This document shows positions 24,889-32,872 of a DNA stretch of 34,386 nt, piece by piece. The notes beneath the pieces were generated by a model. That model was given only the letters and a program-made list of their open reading frames with translations. It did not search any database and was not told where the DNA came from. The position numbers and the translations under genes were made by a program. The stretch comes from DASZTU01 sp035493835 (GTDB lineage: Bacteria > Pseudomonadota > Alphaproteobacteria > Rhizobiales > Devosiaceae). Every line of letters begins with the position of its first letter. Positions within the stretch are counted from its first letter, which is position 1. Where the stretch lies: assembly GCA_035493835.1 (NCBI GenBank), contig DATJHO010000087.1:1-34386 (forward strand). The letters run 5' to 3'.

Positions 24889-24984
24889 CCCTCCCCGCAA
24901 GGGGGAGGTGTCCGGCTGAGTTTGTTGGGAAGGCGGTGCTTTGCAACCGGCACCGGCGAGCACCCTCCCCCTTGCGGGGAGGGG
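24889..24984. repeat. CTCCCC/GGGGAG bipartite palindromic repeat
   Basis: Left arm 24889-24910 (CCCTCCCCGCAAGGGGGAGG) and right arm about 24961-24984 (CACCCTCCCCCTTGCGGGGAGG) are inverted copies, and each is itself a hairpin. A 50-base core separates them. The element fills the space between the convergent phhB and dnaE2 stops and could act as a two-way terminator. A sister element lies at 34311-34386. Confidence 0.8.
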
Positions 24985-25051
24985 TGGCCCCAAGCACCAA
25001 GTGTGGCCTGACCCGCACTTCGGCTAAACACCCGGCATCGTGCCACCCTGC

Positions 25052-28000
25052 TCAATGAAAATTCCGCCCCGCGGGCAGGGCCGCCCTCGCCTGGCGGTCC
25101 ATCGCCTCGCGCCTGAGGCGTTCACTTTCTTCGCGGCGATCGAACGGCGGCGGCGGGCCGGTGCGCCCTTCGTCGGCGCGCGCCAAAACGGCATCGCCGA
25201 GATCGTGGCCGTTGGCGAGCGCCAGCAGGTCAGGCGTCAGGTCGGTGAACTTTTGCGCGACCAGGTGGACGACCAGCCCCTCCTTCTGCAATTGCCCGCG
25301 CACGGCCAGCAGGCGCGAGCCCAAGACCGCCCGCCGGTTGGCCTGAAAGACCCGGTCCCAGACGATGATGTTGGCGACCCCGGTCTCGTCCTCGAGGGTG
25401 GCGAAGATGACGTTGTTGGCGGTGCCCGGCCGCTGCCGCACCAGCACCAGCCCCGCCGTCTCGATGATGGCGCCGGGCCTGGCGTTGATCAGCTTCTCGG
25501 TACTGACGATGCCGCGCCGGGTGAGCGACTCGCGCAAAAAACTCACCGGATGCGCCTTGAGCGAGAAGGTGAGCGTCTTGTAGTCGTGCACCACCGCCTC
25601 GCCGGGGCCCATTTCGGGCAGGGTTTCCGCCCGGTCGAGTCTTCCCGTCGGCCGCCCGGCGCTGGCGAACAGCGGCAGGGTTTCCGCCCCGTCGCTCCCC
25701 ATCAGCCCCTTGACCGCCCAGAGCGCCTGGCGCCGGCTGAGCCCGATCGAGCCGAACCCGTCGGCCGCTGCGATCTTTTCCAACGCCACCGGCGGCAGCC
25801 CGGTCCTGAGCCACAAATCGCGCACCGAGGCATAGCCCTTGCCACGCCGGGCGATGATGATGTTGGCGTCGTTATCGGCGAGGCCTTTGACGAAACCGAG
25901 CCCCAGCCGGATGGCGCGGGTGGAGCGGATATCGGGGCGCATCTCCTTGTGCCGCTCGTGCACGCTCAACGCCGCCGGAAACCCCGGTTCCAGCACGCTT
26001 TCGAGGTCCGAGAGGTTGACATCGACCGCCCGCACCTCCACCCCGTGCTCGATGGCATCGCGCACGATCTGGGCCGGCGCATAAAATCCCATCGGCTGGC
26101 TATTGAGCAGCGCCGTGGCGAACACGTCCGGGTAGTGGCATTTGAGCCAGCACGAGACATAGACCAGCAGCGCGAACGAGGCGGCGTGGCTTTCCGGAAA
26201 GCCATAATCGCCAAACCCCTCGATCTGCTTGAAGCAGCGCTCGGCAAAATCCCTCGAATAATTGTTGGCCAGCATGCCGTTGATGAAATCGTCCTTGAGC
26301 GTGCCGATGGTGCCGTTGCGCCGGAACGTCGCCATGGCGCGGCGCAGCTTGTCGGCCTTGCCCGGCGGAAAACCGGCGCCCACCACGGCGATTTGCATCG
26401 CCTGCTCCTGGAACAGCGGAATGCCAAGCGTGCGCTCCATCACCCCCCTCAGCGCCTCCGACGGATAGTCGACGGGTTCGAGCCCCAGCCGGCGCTTCAG
26501 ATAAGGATGCACCATGCCCCCTTGGATCGGCCCCGGCCGAACGATCGCCACCTCGATGACGAAGTCATAGAATTCCTTGGGCTTGAGCCGCGGCAGCATC
26601 GACATCTGCGCCCGACTCTCGATCTGGAACACCCCGATGGTGTCGGCCCGGTGCGTCATCCGGTAGACGGCAGGGCTGCGGCGCAGCGGCTCGGGCAGGT
26701 CCTTGTCCTCCGCCTCCTCTTTGAGGACACCGGCGAGGGTCAGATCCTGCTTGTAATGCTGGTGCATGAGATCGAACGCGCGGCGGATGCAGGACAGCAT
26801 GCCGAGCGCCAGCACATCGACCTTGAGGATTTTCAAGGCATCGAGATCGTCCTTGTCCCATTCGACGGTGGTGCGGTCTTCCATCGCGGCATTGGCGATG
26901 GGCACATAGGTATCGAGCCGGTCGCGGGTGAGCACGAACCCGCCCACATGCTGGGAGAGATGGCGGGGAAAGCCCATCAAGTCGGCCGCGATGGTGAGGA
27001 CTTTTGAAAGCAGCGGATCGTTGGGATCGAGCCCCAGTTCCTGCACCCGCTCGGGCTTCAGGTCCTTGGAATACCAGCTCCAACTCAGCTCGTTGAGCGA
27101 ATCCACCATATCGGCGGAGATGCCGAAAACCTTGGCCACCTCGCGGATAGCGCCTTTCGAGCGGTAGCAGACGACGGTTGCGGTCAGCCCGGCGCGGTGG
27201 CGGCCATATTTGGTGTAAAGATACTGGATCACCTCCTCGCGCCGCTCATGCTCGAAATCGACGTCGATATCGGGCGGCTCGTCGCGCTCGGTGGAGAGGA
27301 AGCGCCCGAACACCAGATTGCCGGTCACCGGATTGACCTCGGTCACCCCGAGACAAAAGCACACCATGGAATTGGCGGCCGAGCCGCGGCCCTGGCAAAG
27401 AATGTGCAGCTCGTCGCGTGCTTGCCGCACGATGTCGTGCACGGTGAGGAAATAGGCCGCGTAGTGCTTGTAGGCGATGAGGCAGAGTTCTTTCCAGAGC
27501 CCCGCCCTGACCTGCTCGGGCACCCCCTTGGGAAAACGCTTTTCGGCGCCTTCCCAGGTCAGCCGCTCCAGCGTCTCCTGCGCCGTCTCGCCATTGCCGA
27601 CCGTCTCCTCCGGATAGCTGTAGGCGAGCTGGTCCAGGGTGAAATGGATGCGGGCGAGGATTTTTTGCGTTTCGGCCAGCGCCTCGGGATGTTCGCGAAA
27701 CAGCCGCGCCATCTCCTGCGGCGGCTTGAAATGCCGCTCGGCATTCTGCTCCAGCCGGCGCCCGGCCTCGAAAATGGTCATGTGCTCGCGGATGCAGGTG
27801 ACTACGTCCTGCAATATCCGCCGCTCGGGGATGTGGTAGAGCACATCGTTGACGGCCACCATCGGCACCCCGGCCTCCGCCGCCAGCGCCTTGAGCCGAT
27901 TGAGGCGCGCCCGGTCATCACCCTTGAACACGCAGTTCGCCGCCACCCACAGGCGGTCGCCTGCCAGCCTTTTCAAATCAAAAAGCGTTTTGCGCGATTT

Positions 28001-28528
28001 GTCCCAGTCCGTCTCGTCGGCGTGGAGGATAAAAAGCTGGCCTTCGGCGAAGGGCTGAAGGTCGGAAAAGTGCAGCGTGCAGACACCCTTTTCCGCTCGC
28101 TTGCCATTGACCTCGCGCGTATTGCCGATGGTTAGCAGCTGGCAAAGCCGGCCATAGGCGGCGCGGTCGGTAGGATAGGCGATGATGTCGGGCGTGCCGT
28201 CAGCAAACACCAGCCGCACGCCGACCACGTAGCGAAACGCCTCGGTGGCCGGGCCAATGGCAGGATCTTCGCGGAGCTGCCGCAAGGCGGTGAGCCCGCG
28301 CACCACCCCAGCGAAGGAATTGCGGTCGCAGAGCCCGAGCCCGGAGAGCCCATTGGCGACGGCGGCGGCCACCAGTTCCTCCGGATCCGAGCCGCTCCTC
28401 AGGAACGAAAAATTGCTGGTCGCCATCAGCTCGGCATAGGCGGCCGGCCGGGTTTCCGCCTCGGGCTCAAGCGGCCGCGCGGCGATCGCCTTCGCCCGCT
28501 TGTTGTTGAGGTCGAGCACTTTGTTCAT
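25052..28528 (-). CDS. dnaE2: Error-prone DNA polymerase III alpha subunit DnaE2 (ImuC)
   Basis: This 1158-residue C-family polymerase carries out SOS translesion synthesis with ImuA and ImuB. Its PHP-like N-terminal domain begins YAELMATSNFSFLRSGSDPEELV. The polymerase active-site aspartates are visible in EPPDIDVDFEHERREEV (D420 and D422) and KILKVDVLALGML (D571). VGGFVLTRDRLDTYVPIANA, IGVFQIESRAQMSMLPRLKP and FGDYGFPESHAASFALLVY are typical of the group. An OB-fold lies near the C-terminus (VLVRQRPGTANNVIFATLEDETGVANIIVW). It is somewhat over the usual length of about 1030-1100 residues. It starts at an ATGA overlap with a duplicated minicistron rather than with imuB itself. Confidence 0.95.
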   Translation of the reverse strand: MNKVLDLNNKRAKAIAARPLEPEAETRPAAYAELMATSNFSFLRSGSDPEELVAAAVANGLSGLGLCDRNSFAGVVRGLTALRQLREDPAIGPATEAFRYVVGVRLVFADGTPDIIAYPTDRAAYGRLCQLLTIGNTREVNGKRAEKGVCTLHFSDLQPFAEGQLFILHADETDWDKSRKTLFDLKRLAGDRLWVAANCVFKGDDRARLNRLKALAAEAGVPMVAVNDVLYHIPERRILQDVVTCIREHMTIFEAGRRLEQNAERHFKPPQEMARLFREHPEALAETQKILARIHFTLDQLAYSYPEETVGNGETAQETLERLTWEGAEKRFPKGVPEQVRAGLWKELCLIAYKHYAAYFLTVHDIVRQARDELHILCQGRGSAANSMVCFCLGVTEVNPVTGNLVFGRFLSTERDEPPDIDVDFEHERREEVIQYLYTKYGRHRAGLTATVVCYRSKGAIREVAKVFGISADMVDSLNELSWSWYSKDLKPERVQELGLDPNDPLLSKVLTIAADLMGFPRHLSQHVGGFVLTRDRLDTYVPIANAAMEDRTTVEWDKDDLDALKILKVDVLALGMLSCIRRAFDLMHQHYKQDLTLAGVLKEEAEDKDLPEPLRRSPAVYRMTHRADTIGVFQIESRAQMSMLPRLKPKEFYDFVIEVAIVRPGPIQGGMVHPYLKRRLGLEPVDYPSEALRGVMERTLGIPLFQEQAMQIAVVGAGFPPGKADKLRRAMATFRRNGTIGTLKDDFINGMLANNYSRDFAERCFKQIEGFGDYGFPESHAASFALLVYVSCWLKCHYPDVFATALLNSQPMGFYAPAQIVRDAIEHGVEVRAVDVNLSDLESVLEPGFPAALSVHERHKEMRPDIRSTRAIRLGLGFVKGLADNDANIIIARRGKGYASVRDLWLRTGLPPVALEKIAAADGFGSIGLSRRQALWAVKGLMGSDGAETLPLFASAGRPTGRLDRAETLPEMGPGEAVVHDYKTLTFSLKAHPVSFLRESLTRRGIVSTEKLINARPGAIIETAGLVLVRQRPGTANNVIFATLEDETGVANIIVWDRVFQANRRAVLGSRLLAVRGQLQKEGLVVHLVAQKFTDLTPDLLALANGHDLGDAVLARADEGRTGPPPPFDRREESERLRREAMDRQARAALPAGRNFH

Positions 28529-28568
28529 GCGAAGAACTCTTGGTTCATGGGAAGAACTCTTGGTTCAT
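28525..28568 (-). other. Two coupled seven-codon minicistrons
   Basis: On the minus strand the imuB stop overlaps an ATG (ATGA) that opens MNQEFFP (28568-28545). Its TGA overlaps a second ATG that opens MNQEFFA (28548-28525), and that TGA overlaps the dnaE2 ATG at 28528. Each frame has AAGAG eight to nine bases before the next ATG. Three stop/start overlaps in a row make this a possible translation relay. It may equally be a by-product of the 20-base duplication. Confidence 0.45.
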
Positions 28569-28569
28569 G
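28530..28569. repeat. 20-bp tandem duplication before dnaE2
   Basis: The unit GAAGAACTCTTGGTTCATG plus one base occurs twice in tandem (28531-28550 and 28551-28570). A partial third copy of its last part (TTGTTCATGC) covers 28521-28530, at the dnaE2 start. A 20-base period preserves the ATGA overlaps whatever the copy number. Confidence 0.9.
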
Positions 28570-30214
28570 CAAAAAACCCGTGCAGGAACCAGCGCGGCGT
28601 GATCCCCGGCTGGTAAAATCCCTCGCGGAACAGCCAGAAGCGGCGGCCGCCATCGTCCTCGATGACGAAATAGTCGCGCGTCACCTCGCCGGCCTCGAAG
28701 GTTTTTTCTCCTGTCGGTAGTTCGGTCACGCCGCGGCTGGAGGCTACTTGCCCGGCAAAGCGCCACCATTCGGCGCCGATCCGCTCCGGCCCCGAGGCCT
28801 TTAGGAAATTATAGCGCACGCGCCGCCAGATCATGCCACGCGGCGGCCCGTCCGGCACCTCGGCCAGGATGACCTCCACCGCCTCCGCCTGTGGCAGCAG
28901 CCGCAGCGGCCGTTGCCGGGCGGGATCGGGCACCGCCAGCGGATCGTCGGCGGTTTTGGCAATGACCGGTTCGAGTTTTGCCGCCCTTTCGGGCACATGG
29001 GTGTTGACGAATTTTATGCGCGAAATAGCGTCGGGCCCCAGCCGGCTCGCCATGCGGTCATAGAGCCGGTCGAGGTCTTCCGTACCGTCACGGGTTTCGA
29101 AGGCGCCGGTCTGGGTGGCCGAAAGCGGCGACAGCGTACTGGCGGCGAGCCGGATCATGTCGATGCCGAAGCCGGCATCGTACTCGCCCCCGAGCCGCTC
29201 CGCCCGATGCGAGAACAACCGGGCGATGTGCTGCGGATCGCGGGTGGCGCGGGCGGCATTGACCGAGAGCGTGATCACCTTGTGATCGACCCGGTAGAGG
29301 AAAAGGTGAAATCCCTGCGCCCCCACCCCCTGAAGTTCGAGATCGCTCGAAAGCCGCACGGCGAGGTCGTGTGCGGTCATCAGCACGTCGTCGATCAGCC
29401 CGATCGGCTCGGCAAAGCGCCGCTCGGCAAAATTTTCAACCGGCGGCAGGCGTGGTTTTGTCCTCTCCTCGATGTCGCCCAGGGCCTGGTCGAGCCTCAG
29501 CAGCAGGGAGGCGCCGAAGCGGGCCGCCAGCGCTTTTCGGTCGCGTCCAAAAAGGTCGCCGACGCGCTTGAGCCCCATCTGCAGCAAGCCCTCGATCTGG
29601 CTTTCCTCGAGCCGCAGCGCCGCGACCGGCAGCGGGGCCAGCACCCGGGCGATATCCCCTGCGATCACCCGGCCGGGGGCAAAATGCGCCAGCGCCCAGG
29701 CCGCCCCGATGCTGTCGGCGACCGCGCCGGCGACCGAAAAGCCCAAGCCTTCGAGCCGGGCGGTGACCTTTTCGAGCATCGCCGCTTCGCCGCCGAAGAG
29801 ATGGCTCACTCCGGTGATATCGAGCACCAGATCGCCATAGGCGGCGGTGGGCAGCACCGCAACGAGGGGGCTGGCATAGGAGTGCCAATCGGCGAAATCG
29901 GCGAACACCGCTTCGAGGAACGGCCGGTCGATCTCGCGCACCATAAGGCTCGGACAGAGCGCGCGGGCATCCGAAAGGCTCTGCGTGGCAAAGAGCCCGG
30001 CGGCGATGGCGCGGTCATCGAGTTCGACCAGCCGCATCGCTCCCTTCTGCCGCTCGTGCAGCGCGAAGGGCACGGTGAGTTCGCCGAGCGCCGGATCAGC
30101 CCGCCTGAGACAATCGGTGGCCCAGCGCGGCAGGTAGAGCGCCATGTACCGACGGGCGGGTAACATCCCGCTGGCCGGGGCCGGGCGCCTTTCCTGATAC
30201 CGGGGTAAAGCCAT
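28565..30214 (-). CDS. imuB: ImuB, Y-family polymerase-like mutasome protein
   Basis: This 549-residue protein is the hub of the SOS mutasome and in studied bacteria bridges the beta clamp, ImuA and DnaE2. The N-terminal block RRYMALYLPRWATDCLRR replaces the metal-binding DMDAFF-type motif of active Y-family polymerases. VLDITGVSHLFGGE keeps only part of the second motif, so it is probably catalytically dead, as known for ImuB. The HhH-like LLQMGLKRVGDLFGRDRKAL and the little-finger-like FAEPIGLIDDVLMTAHDL follow. The ATG at 30214 overlaps imuA by 119 bases; in-frame ATGs at 30166 and 30145 lie nearer to the conserved block and cannot be excluded. Confidence 0.92.
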   Translation of the reverse strand: MALPRYQERRPAPASGMLPARRYMALYLPRWATDCLRRADPALGELTVPFALHERQKGAMRLVELDDRAIAAGLFATQSLSDARALCPSLMVREIDRPFLEAVFADFADWHSYASPLVAVLPTAAYGDLVLDITGVSHLFGGEAAMLEKVTARLEGLGFSVAGAVADSIGAAWALAHFAPGRVIAGDIARVLAPLPVAALRLEESQIEGLLQMGLKRVGDLFGRDRKALAARFGASLLLRLDQALGDIEERTKPRLPPVENFAERRFAEPIGLIDDVLMTAHDLAVRLSSDLELQGVGAQGFHLFLYRVDHKVITLSVNAARATRDPQHIARLFSHRAERLGGEYDAGFGIDMIRLAASTLSPLSATQTGAFETRDGTEDLDRLYDRMASRLGPDAISRIKFVNTHVPERAAKLEPVIAKTADDPLAVPDPARQRPLRLLPQAEAVEVILAEVPDGPPRGMIWRRVRYNFLKASGPERIGAEWWRFAGQVASSRGVTELPTGEKTFEAGEVTRDYFVIEDDGGRRFWLFREGFYQPGITPRWFLHGFFA

Positions 30215-30932
30215 GTTCCGTCCAGTCCAACAGCAGCTCTAGCCCCGCCTCCATCAGGCCCGGGCCGAGCTTTCCTTTTTCCAACACCACCTGCCAGCGC
30301 GCCGCGCCCGGCGCCCTGTCGTCGAATGAGGGCGGCTGGCTCACCGCCGGGCCGATGCGCCAGCGCAACCGCGCCGCGCTCGCTTCCCGCTGCTGCCCGT
30401 AGCGGACCAGCAGCACCGAGGCGCCCCCGGTCGCGGCCCTTAGGCTCAGCCGCCGCGAGGCGGTGAAATCGAGCACTTTTGGCGCACCCAGAACTTCGGC
30501 GACCACCGCCGCCACCGCCCGACAGGCGACAGCCTCCTCCACCGCCCAGAGCAGCTCGGCCGGGTTCTTGAAGCGGCCGATGAGCAGCCGCTCCGGCTCG
30601 ATGCCGAAACTCTTGAGACCCGGCCCATAGGGCAGGCCCACCTCCTGCGCCTCATGCGCCGGCTGCAGGAACAGAATCGCCGGTCGTGCCGGGCTCAGCA
30701 GCCCGCGCGCCAGACCGAGCGCAAAGCCGAGCGCCGCCCCGTTCTGTCGCTGCTCGTCGGCATAAACCTCGTGCAGGAGACCCGCCGGGGCCGCGAGCGC
30801 CGCCAGCTCGCCCCTTTCCTGCTGGTCCTGTCCCAGCAGCGCCGCGCCCCCGGCCAGCAGCGGTCGCTGCTCGAGATCGGCGATCCGGGCCTTGAGGTCG
30901 GCAAGCCGCTGCTGTCGGGCGACGTTCTGCAT
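30096..30932 (-). CDS. imuA: ImuA, RecA/SulA-like mutasome protein
   Basis: The protein has 278 residues from ATG 30932, with AGGA nine bases upstream; a GTG at 30953 is a weaker alternative. It is the first gene of the imuA-imuB-dnaE2 cassette. Visible features are LLHEVYADEQRQNGAALGFALGLARGLL, AILFLQPAHEAQEVGLPYGPGLKSFGI, RLLIGRFKNPAELLWAVEEAVAC and VVAEVLGAPKVLDFTASRRLSLRA, the standard ImuA blocks. ImuA resembles the RecA core but lacks a clear Walker A here. It takes part in SOS-induced mutagenesis through contact with ImuB and RecA. The last ~40 residues run out of frame over the imuB start and look unlike the rest. Confidence 0.9.
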   Translation of the reverse strand: MQNVARQQRLADLKARIADLEQRPLLAGGAALLGQDQQERGELAALAAPAGLLHEVYADEQRQNGAALGFALGLARGLLSPARPAILFLQPAHEAQEVGLPYGPGLKSFGIEPERLLIGRFKNPAELLWAVEEAVACRAVAAVVAEVLGAPKVLDFTASRRLSLRAATGGASVLLVRYGQQREASAARLRWRIGPAVSQPPSFDDRAPGAARWQVVLEKGKLGPGLMEAGLELLLDWTEHGFTPVSGKAPGPGQRDVTRPSVHGALPAALGHRLSQAG

Positions 30933-30965
30933 GCGCAAACGTCCTGTTCTCACGCGTCAAAACCA

Positions 30966-30980
30966 GAACATATAGTGAAC
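30966..30980 (-). promoter_or_regulatory. LexA-binding SOS box
   Basis: GAAC (30966-30969), seven bases, then GAAC (30977-30980) reads on the minus strand as GTTC-N7-GTTC, the known alphaproteobacterial LexA site. It lies 34-48 bases upstream of the imuA ATG, as expected for repression of the mutasome operon. It also lies about 60 bases before the divergent glycosyltransferase operon. Confidence 0.9.
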
Positions 30981-31042
30981 ATCGGAATCGGTTCGGGAGT
31001 CAAGCGGACTCCGGAACCGCCGGCTTACGCGCCGCCGCGCAT

Positions 31043-31996
31043 ATGCTAGAGAGCTACCCCTACGCCCGGAATCGAAAGACGAAACGCTTGGATCAGCCTT
31101 CCCCGCCGCGCATCCATGTGGCCCTGACCTTCAACGATAAATACTGGGCCCTTGCCTATGCGGTCATGCGGTCGGCGTGCCTCACCACCAGGCGCCGGCG
31201 GGACCTCGTTTTCCATCTCTGCCACACGGCGCTAAAACCCCATCACCTCGAAGCGCTCGATCACATTGCCGAGGAATTCGGCGCCACGCTCGTTCACCAC
31301 GACCCCGAGCAGAACCCCGCCTTCCGCGAACTCGTCGCGACACTCCGGACCTCTGATCGCTTCCCCTCGATCGTTTATGCCCGCCTGGTGCTCGACAAGC
31401 TGATCCCGCCCGAGGCCGGCCGCGTCATCTATCTCGATTGCGATGTCATGGTATGCCAGCCGATCGAGCAGCTCTACGACGCCGACATGGGCGGAAAACC
31501 GATCGCGGCGGTCTTTGATCCCTTCCACATGGGGCTGAAGAAGGGTCGCGACATCCGCCTGAAGCCGACGCCGTTCGATACCGGCGATCGCTATTTCAAT
31601 TCCGGCGTGCTGCTGATCGACCTCAAGCGCTACACTGCGGCCGATCTGCCCTCGAAAATCAAGACCCTGGCCGCAACCGGCGCGCTGAAAAACCTGTTCT
31701 TCGACCAGGATCTGCTGAACCTGGTGTTCCTGAACAACTGGCAGCCGCTCGACTGGCGATTCAACGTCCTCGATCCCCGGCCGCAGCATGAAGCCATGCA
31801 CCCGGTCATCGTCCACTATACCGGCCACCGGCACCCTTGGAACATATTCTCGGGAACAGCCTTCCAACGCCTCTATCGGCATGTCATGACCAACGATATT
31901 TACTACACCTATCTCGCCGAGCGTTCGCCCAAATGGCTCGGTCCGCTGATCAACCGCGCCCGCCGCCATCGCAAGGACCAGACCGACTTCACATGA
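31043..31996 (+). CDS. GT8 family glycosyltransferase 1
   Basis: The protein has 317 residues from ATG 31043. A TTG at 31088 would begin nearer the first conserved block and neither has a good ribosome site. It is a retaining GT-A glycosyltransferase of the LPS:glycosyltransferase (RfaJ-like) type. Motifs are HVALTFNDKYWALAYAVMRSAC at the start, FPSIVYARLVLDKLIP, the metal/nucleotide-sugar DxD as YLDCDVMV, YFNSGVLLIDLKRY, FFDQDLLNLVF, and VHYTGHRHPWN. It probably adds a sugar to an envelope glycan or lipopolysaccharide from a nucleotide sugar in the cytoplasm. First of three tandem paralogues, it overlaps the second gene as ATGA. Donor and acceptor are unknown. Confidence 0.9.
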   Translation: MLESYPYARNRKTKRLDQPSPPRIHVALTFNDKYWALAYAVMRSACLTTRRRRDLVFHLCHTALKPHHLEALDHIAEEFGATLVHHDPEQNPAFRELVATLRTSDRFPSIVYARLVLDKLIPPEAGRVIYLDCDVMVCQPIEQLYDADMGGKPIAAVFDPFHMGLKKGRDIRLKPTPFDTGDRYFNSGVLLIDLKRYTAADLPSKIKTLAATGALKNLFFDQDLLNLVFLNNWQPLDWRFNVLDPRPQHEAMHPVIVHYTGHRHPWNIFSGTAFQRLYRHVMTNDIYYTYLAERSPKWLGPLINRARRHRKDQTDFT

Positions 31997-32871
31997 GCGC
32001 CGCTTCGCTCCATGTCGCCCTGACCTTCGACGACAATTACTGGGCGCCCGCCTTCGCGGTGATGCGCTCGACTTGTCTCGCGACGCGCCGGCCGGCCGAC
32101 CTCACCTTCCACCTGATCCATATCGGCCTGATGCCGGCCCACCGGGCCGAGTTCGATGCAATTGCCGCCGAGTTTCCGGCAACTATTCGCCACATCGACC
32201 TCGCGGCCGAGCCAGCCTATCGCGAGCTCATCGCCGACTTGCCGATCGGGCGCCCGTTCACGCCGGTGATCTATGCAAGGCTGCTGCTCGATCGGTTGCT
32301 GCCCCAAGACATCGAGCGCGTGCTCTATCTCGATTCCGACACCTTCGTCCGGGCCCCGGTGGAAGACCTGCTCGGGCTCGATCTGGAGGGCAAGGCAATC
32401 GGGGCGGTGCTCGATCCGCATCGCCACATCCACATGTTCCGGCGCGACCTCAAATCCAACCGCGAGGTCTATGGCTACAATTTTTCCTATTTCAATTCCG
32501 GCGTGCTGCTCATCGATCGCGAGGCCTTCGCCGCCGCGGATCTCCCTAACGTAGCGCGCCGCATGCAACGGAGCGGCGAGCTCGAAAAGCTGCAATATGA
32601 CCAGGCGCTGCTCAACCTCGCCTTCAAGGATAATTGGTTGCCGCTCGATTTCCGCTGGAACCTCATCGGCCCGGAACCCGCGCACGAGGTGCTTGAACCG
32701 TTCATCCTCCACTACACCGGCCCGCGAAAACCCTGGACGCCCTTGCCCGGCGCGGCCTTTGGCCGGATCTACCGGCACGTGATGACCAACCGAAATTTCG
32801 ACGCCTTCCAGCGCCAGCGGTTGCGCCAGGCGCTCCGCCGTCCGTTCGCGCGACTTTTCGGAAAACCCTGA
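31993..32871 (+). CDS. GT8 family glycosyltransferase 2
   Basis: The protein has 292 residues from ATG 31993, chosen because it overlaps the preceding stop (ATGA) and begins right at the family's first strand (LHVALTFDDNYWAPAFAVMRST). The motifs match gene 1: FTPVIYARLLLDRLLP, DxD as YLDSDTFV, YFNSGVLLIDREAF, YDQALLNLAF, and LHYTGPRKPW, with a basic tail (RQALRRPFARLFGKP). A Tyr/Asn-rich insert NREVYGYNFSYFNSG differs from the paralogues and may shape acceptor choice. It is translationally coupled to both neighbours. Confidence 0.91.
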   Translation: MSAASLHVALTFDDNYWAPAFAVMRSTCLATRRPADLTFHLIHIGLMPAHRAEFDAIAAEFPATIRHIDLAAEPAYRELIADLPIGRPFTPVIYARLLLDRLLPQDIERVLYLDSDTFVRAPVEDLLGLDLEGKAIGAVLDPHRHIHMFRRDLKSNREVYGYNFSYFNSGVLLIDREAFAAADLPNVARRMQRSGELEKLQYDQALLNLAFKDNWLPLDFRWNLIGPEPAHEVLEPFILHYTGPRKPWTPLPGAAFGRIYRHVMTNRNFDAFQRQRLRQALRRPFARLFGKP

Positions 32872-32872
32872 A

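Noticed and set aside
24856..25051. Possible CRISPR-like repeat array
   Set aside because: Only two inverted arms are present, with no direct repeats or spacers; it is a bipartite palindrome.
25040..27007. 655-codon open frame on the plus strand
   Set aside because: Antisense shadow of dnaE2, low-complexity Arg/Gln/His composition, no recognisable motif.
28913..30163. 416-codon open frame on the plus strand
   Set aside because: Antisense shadow of imuB with no family features.
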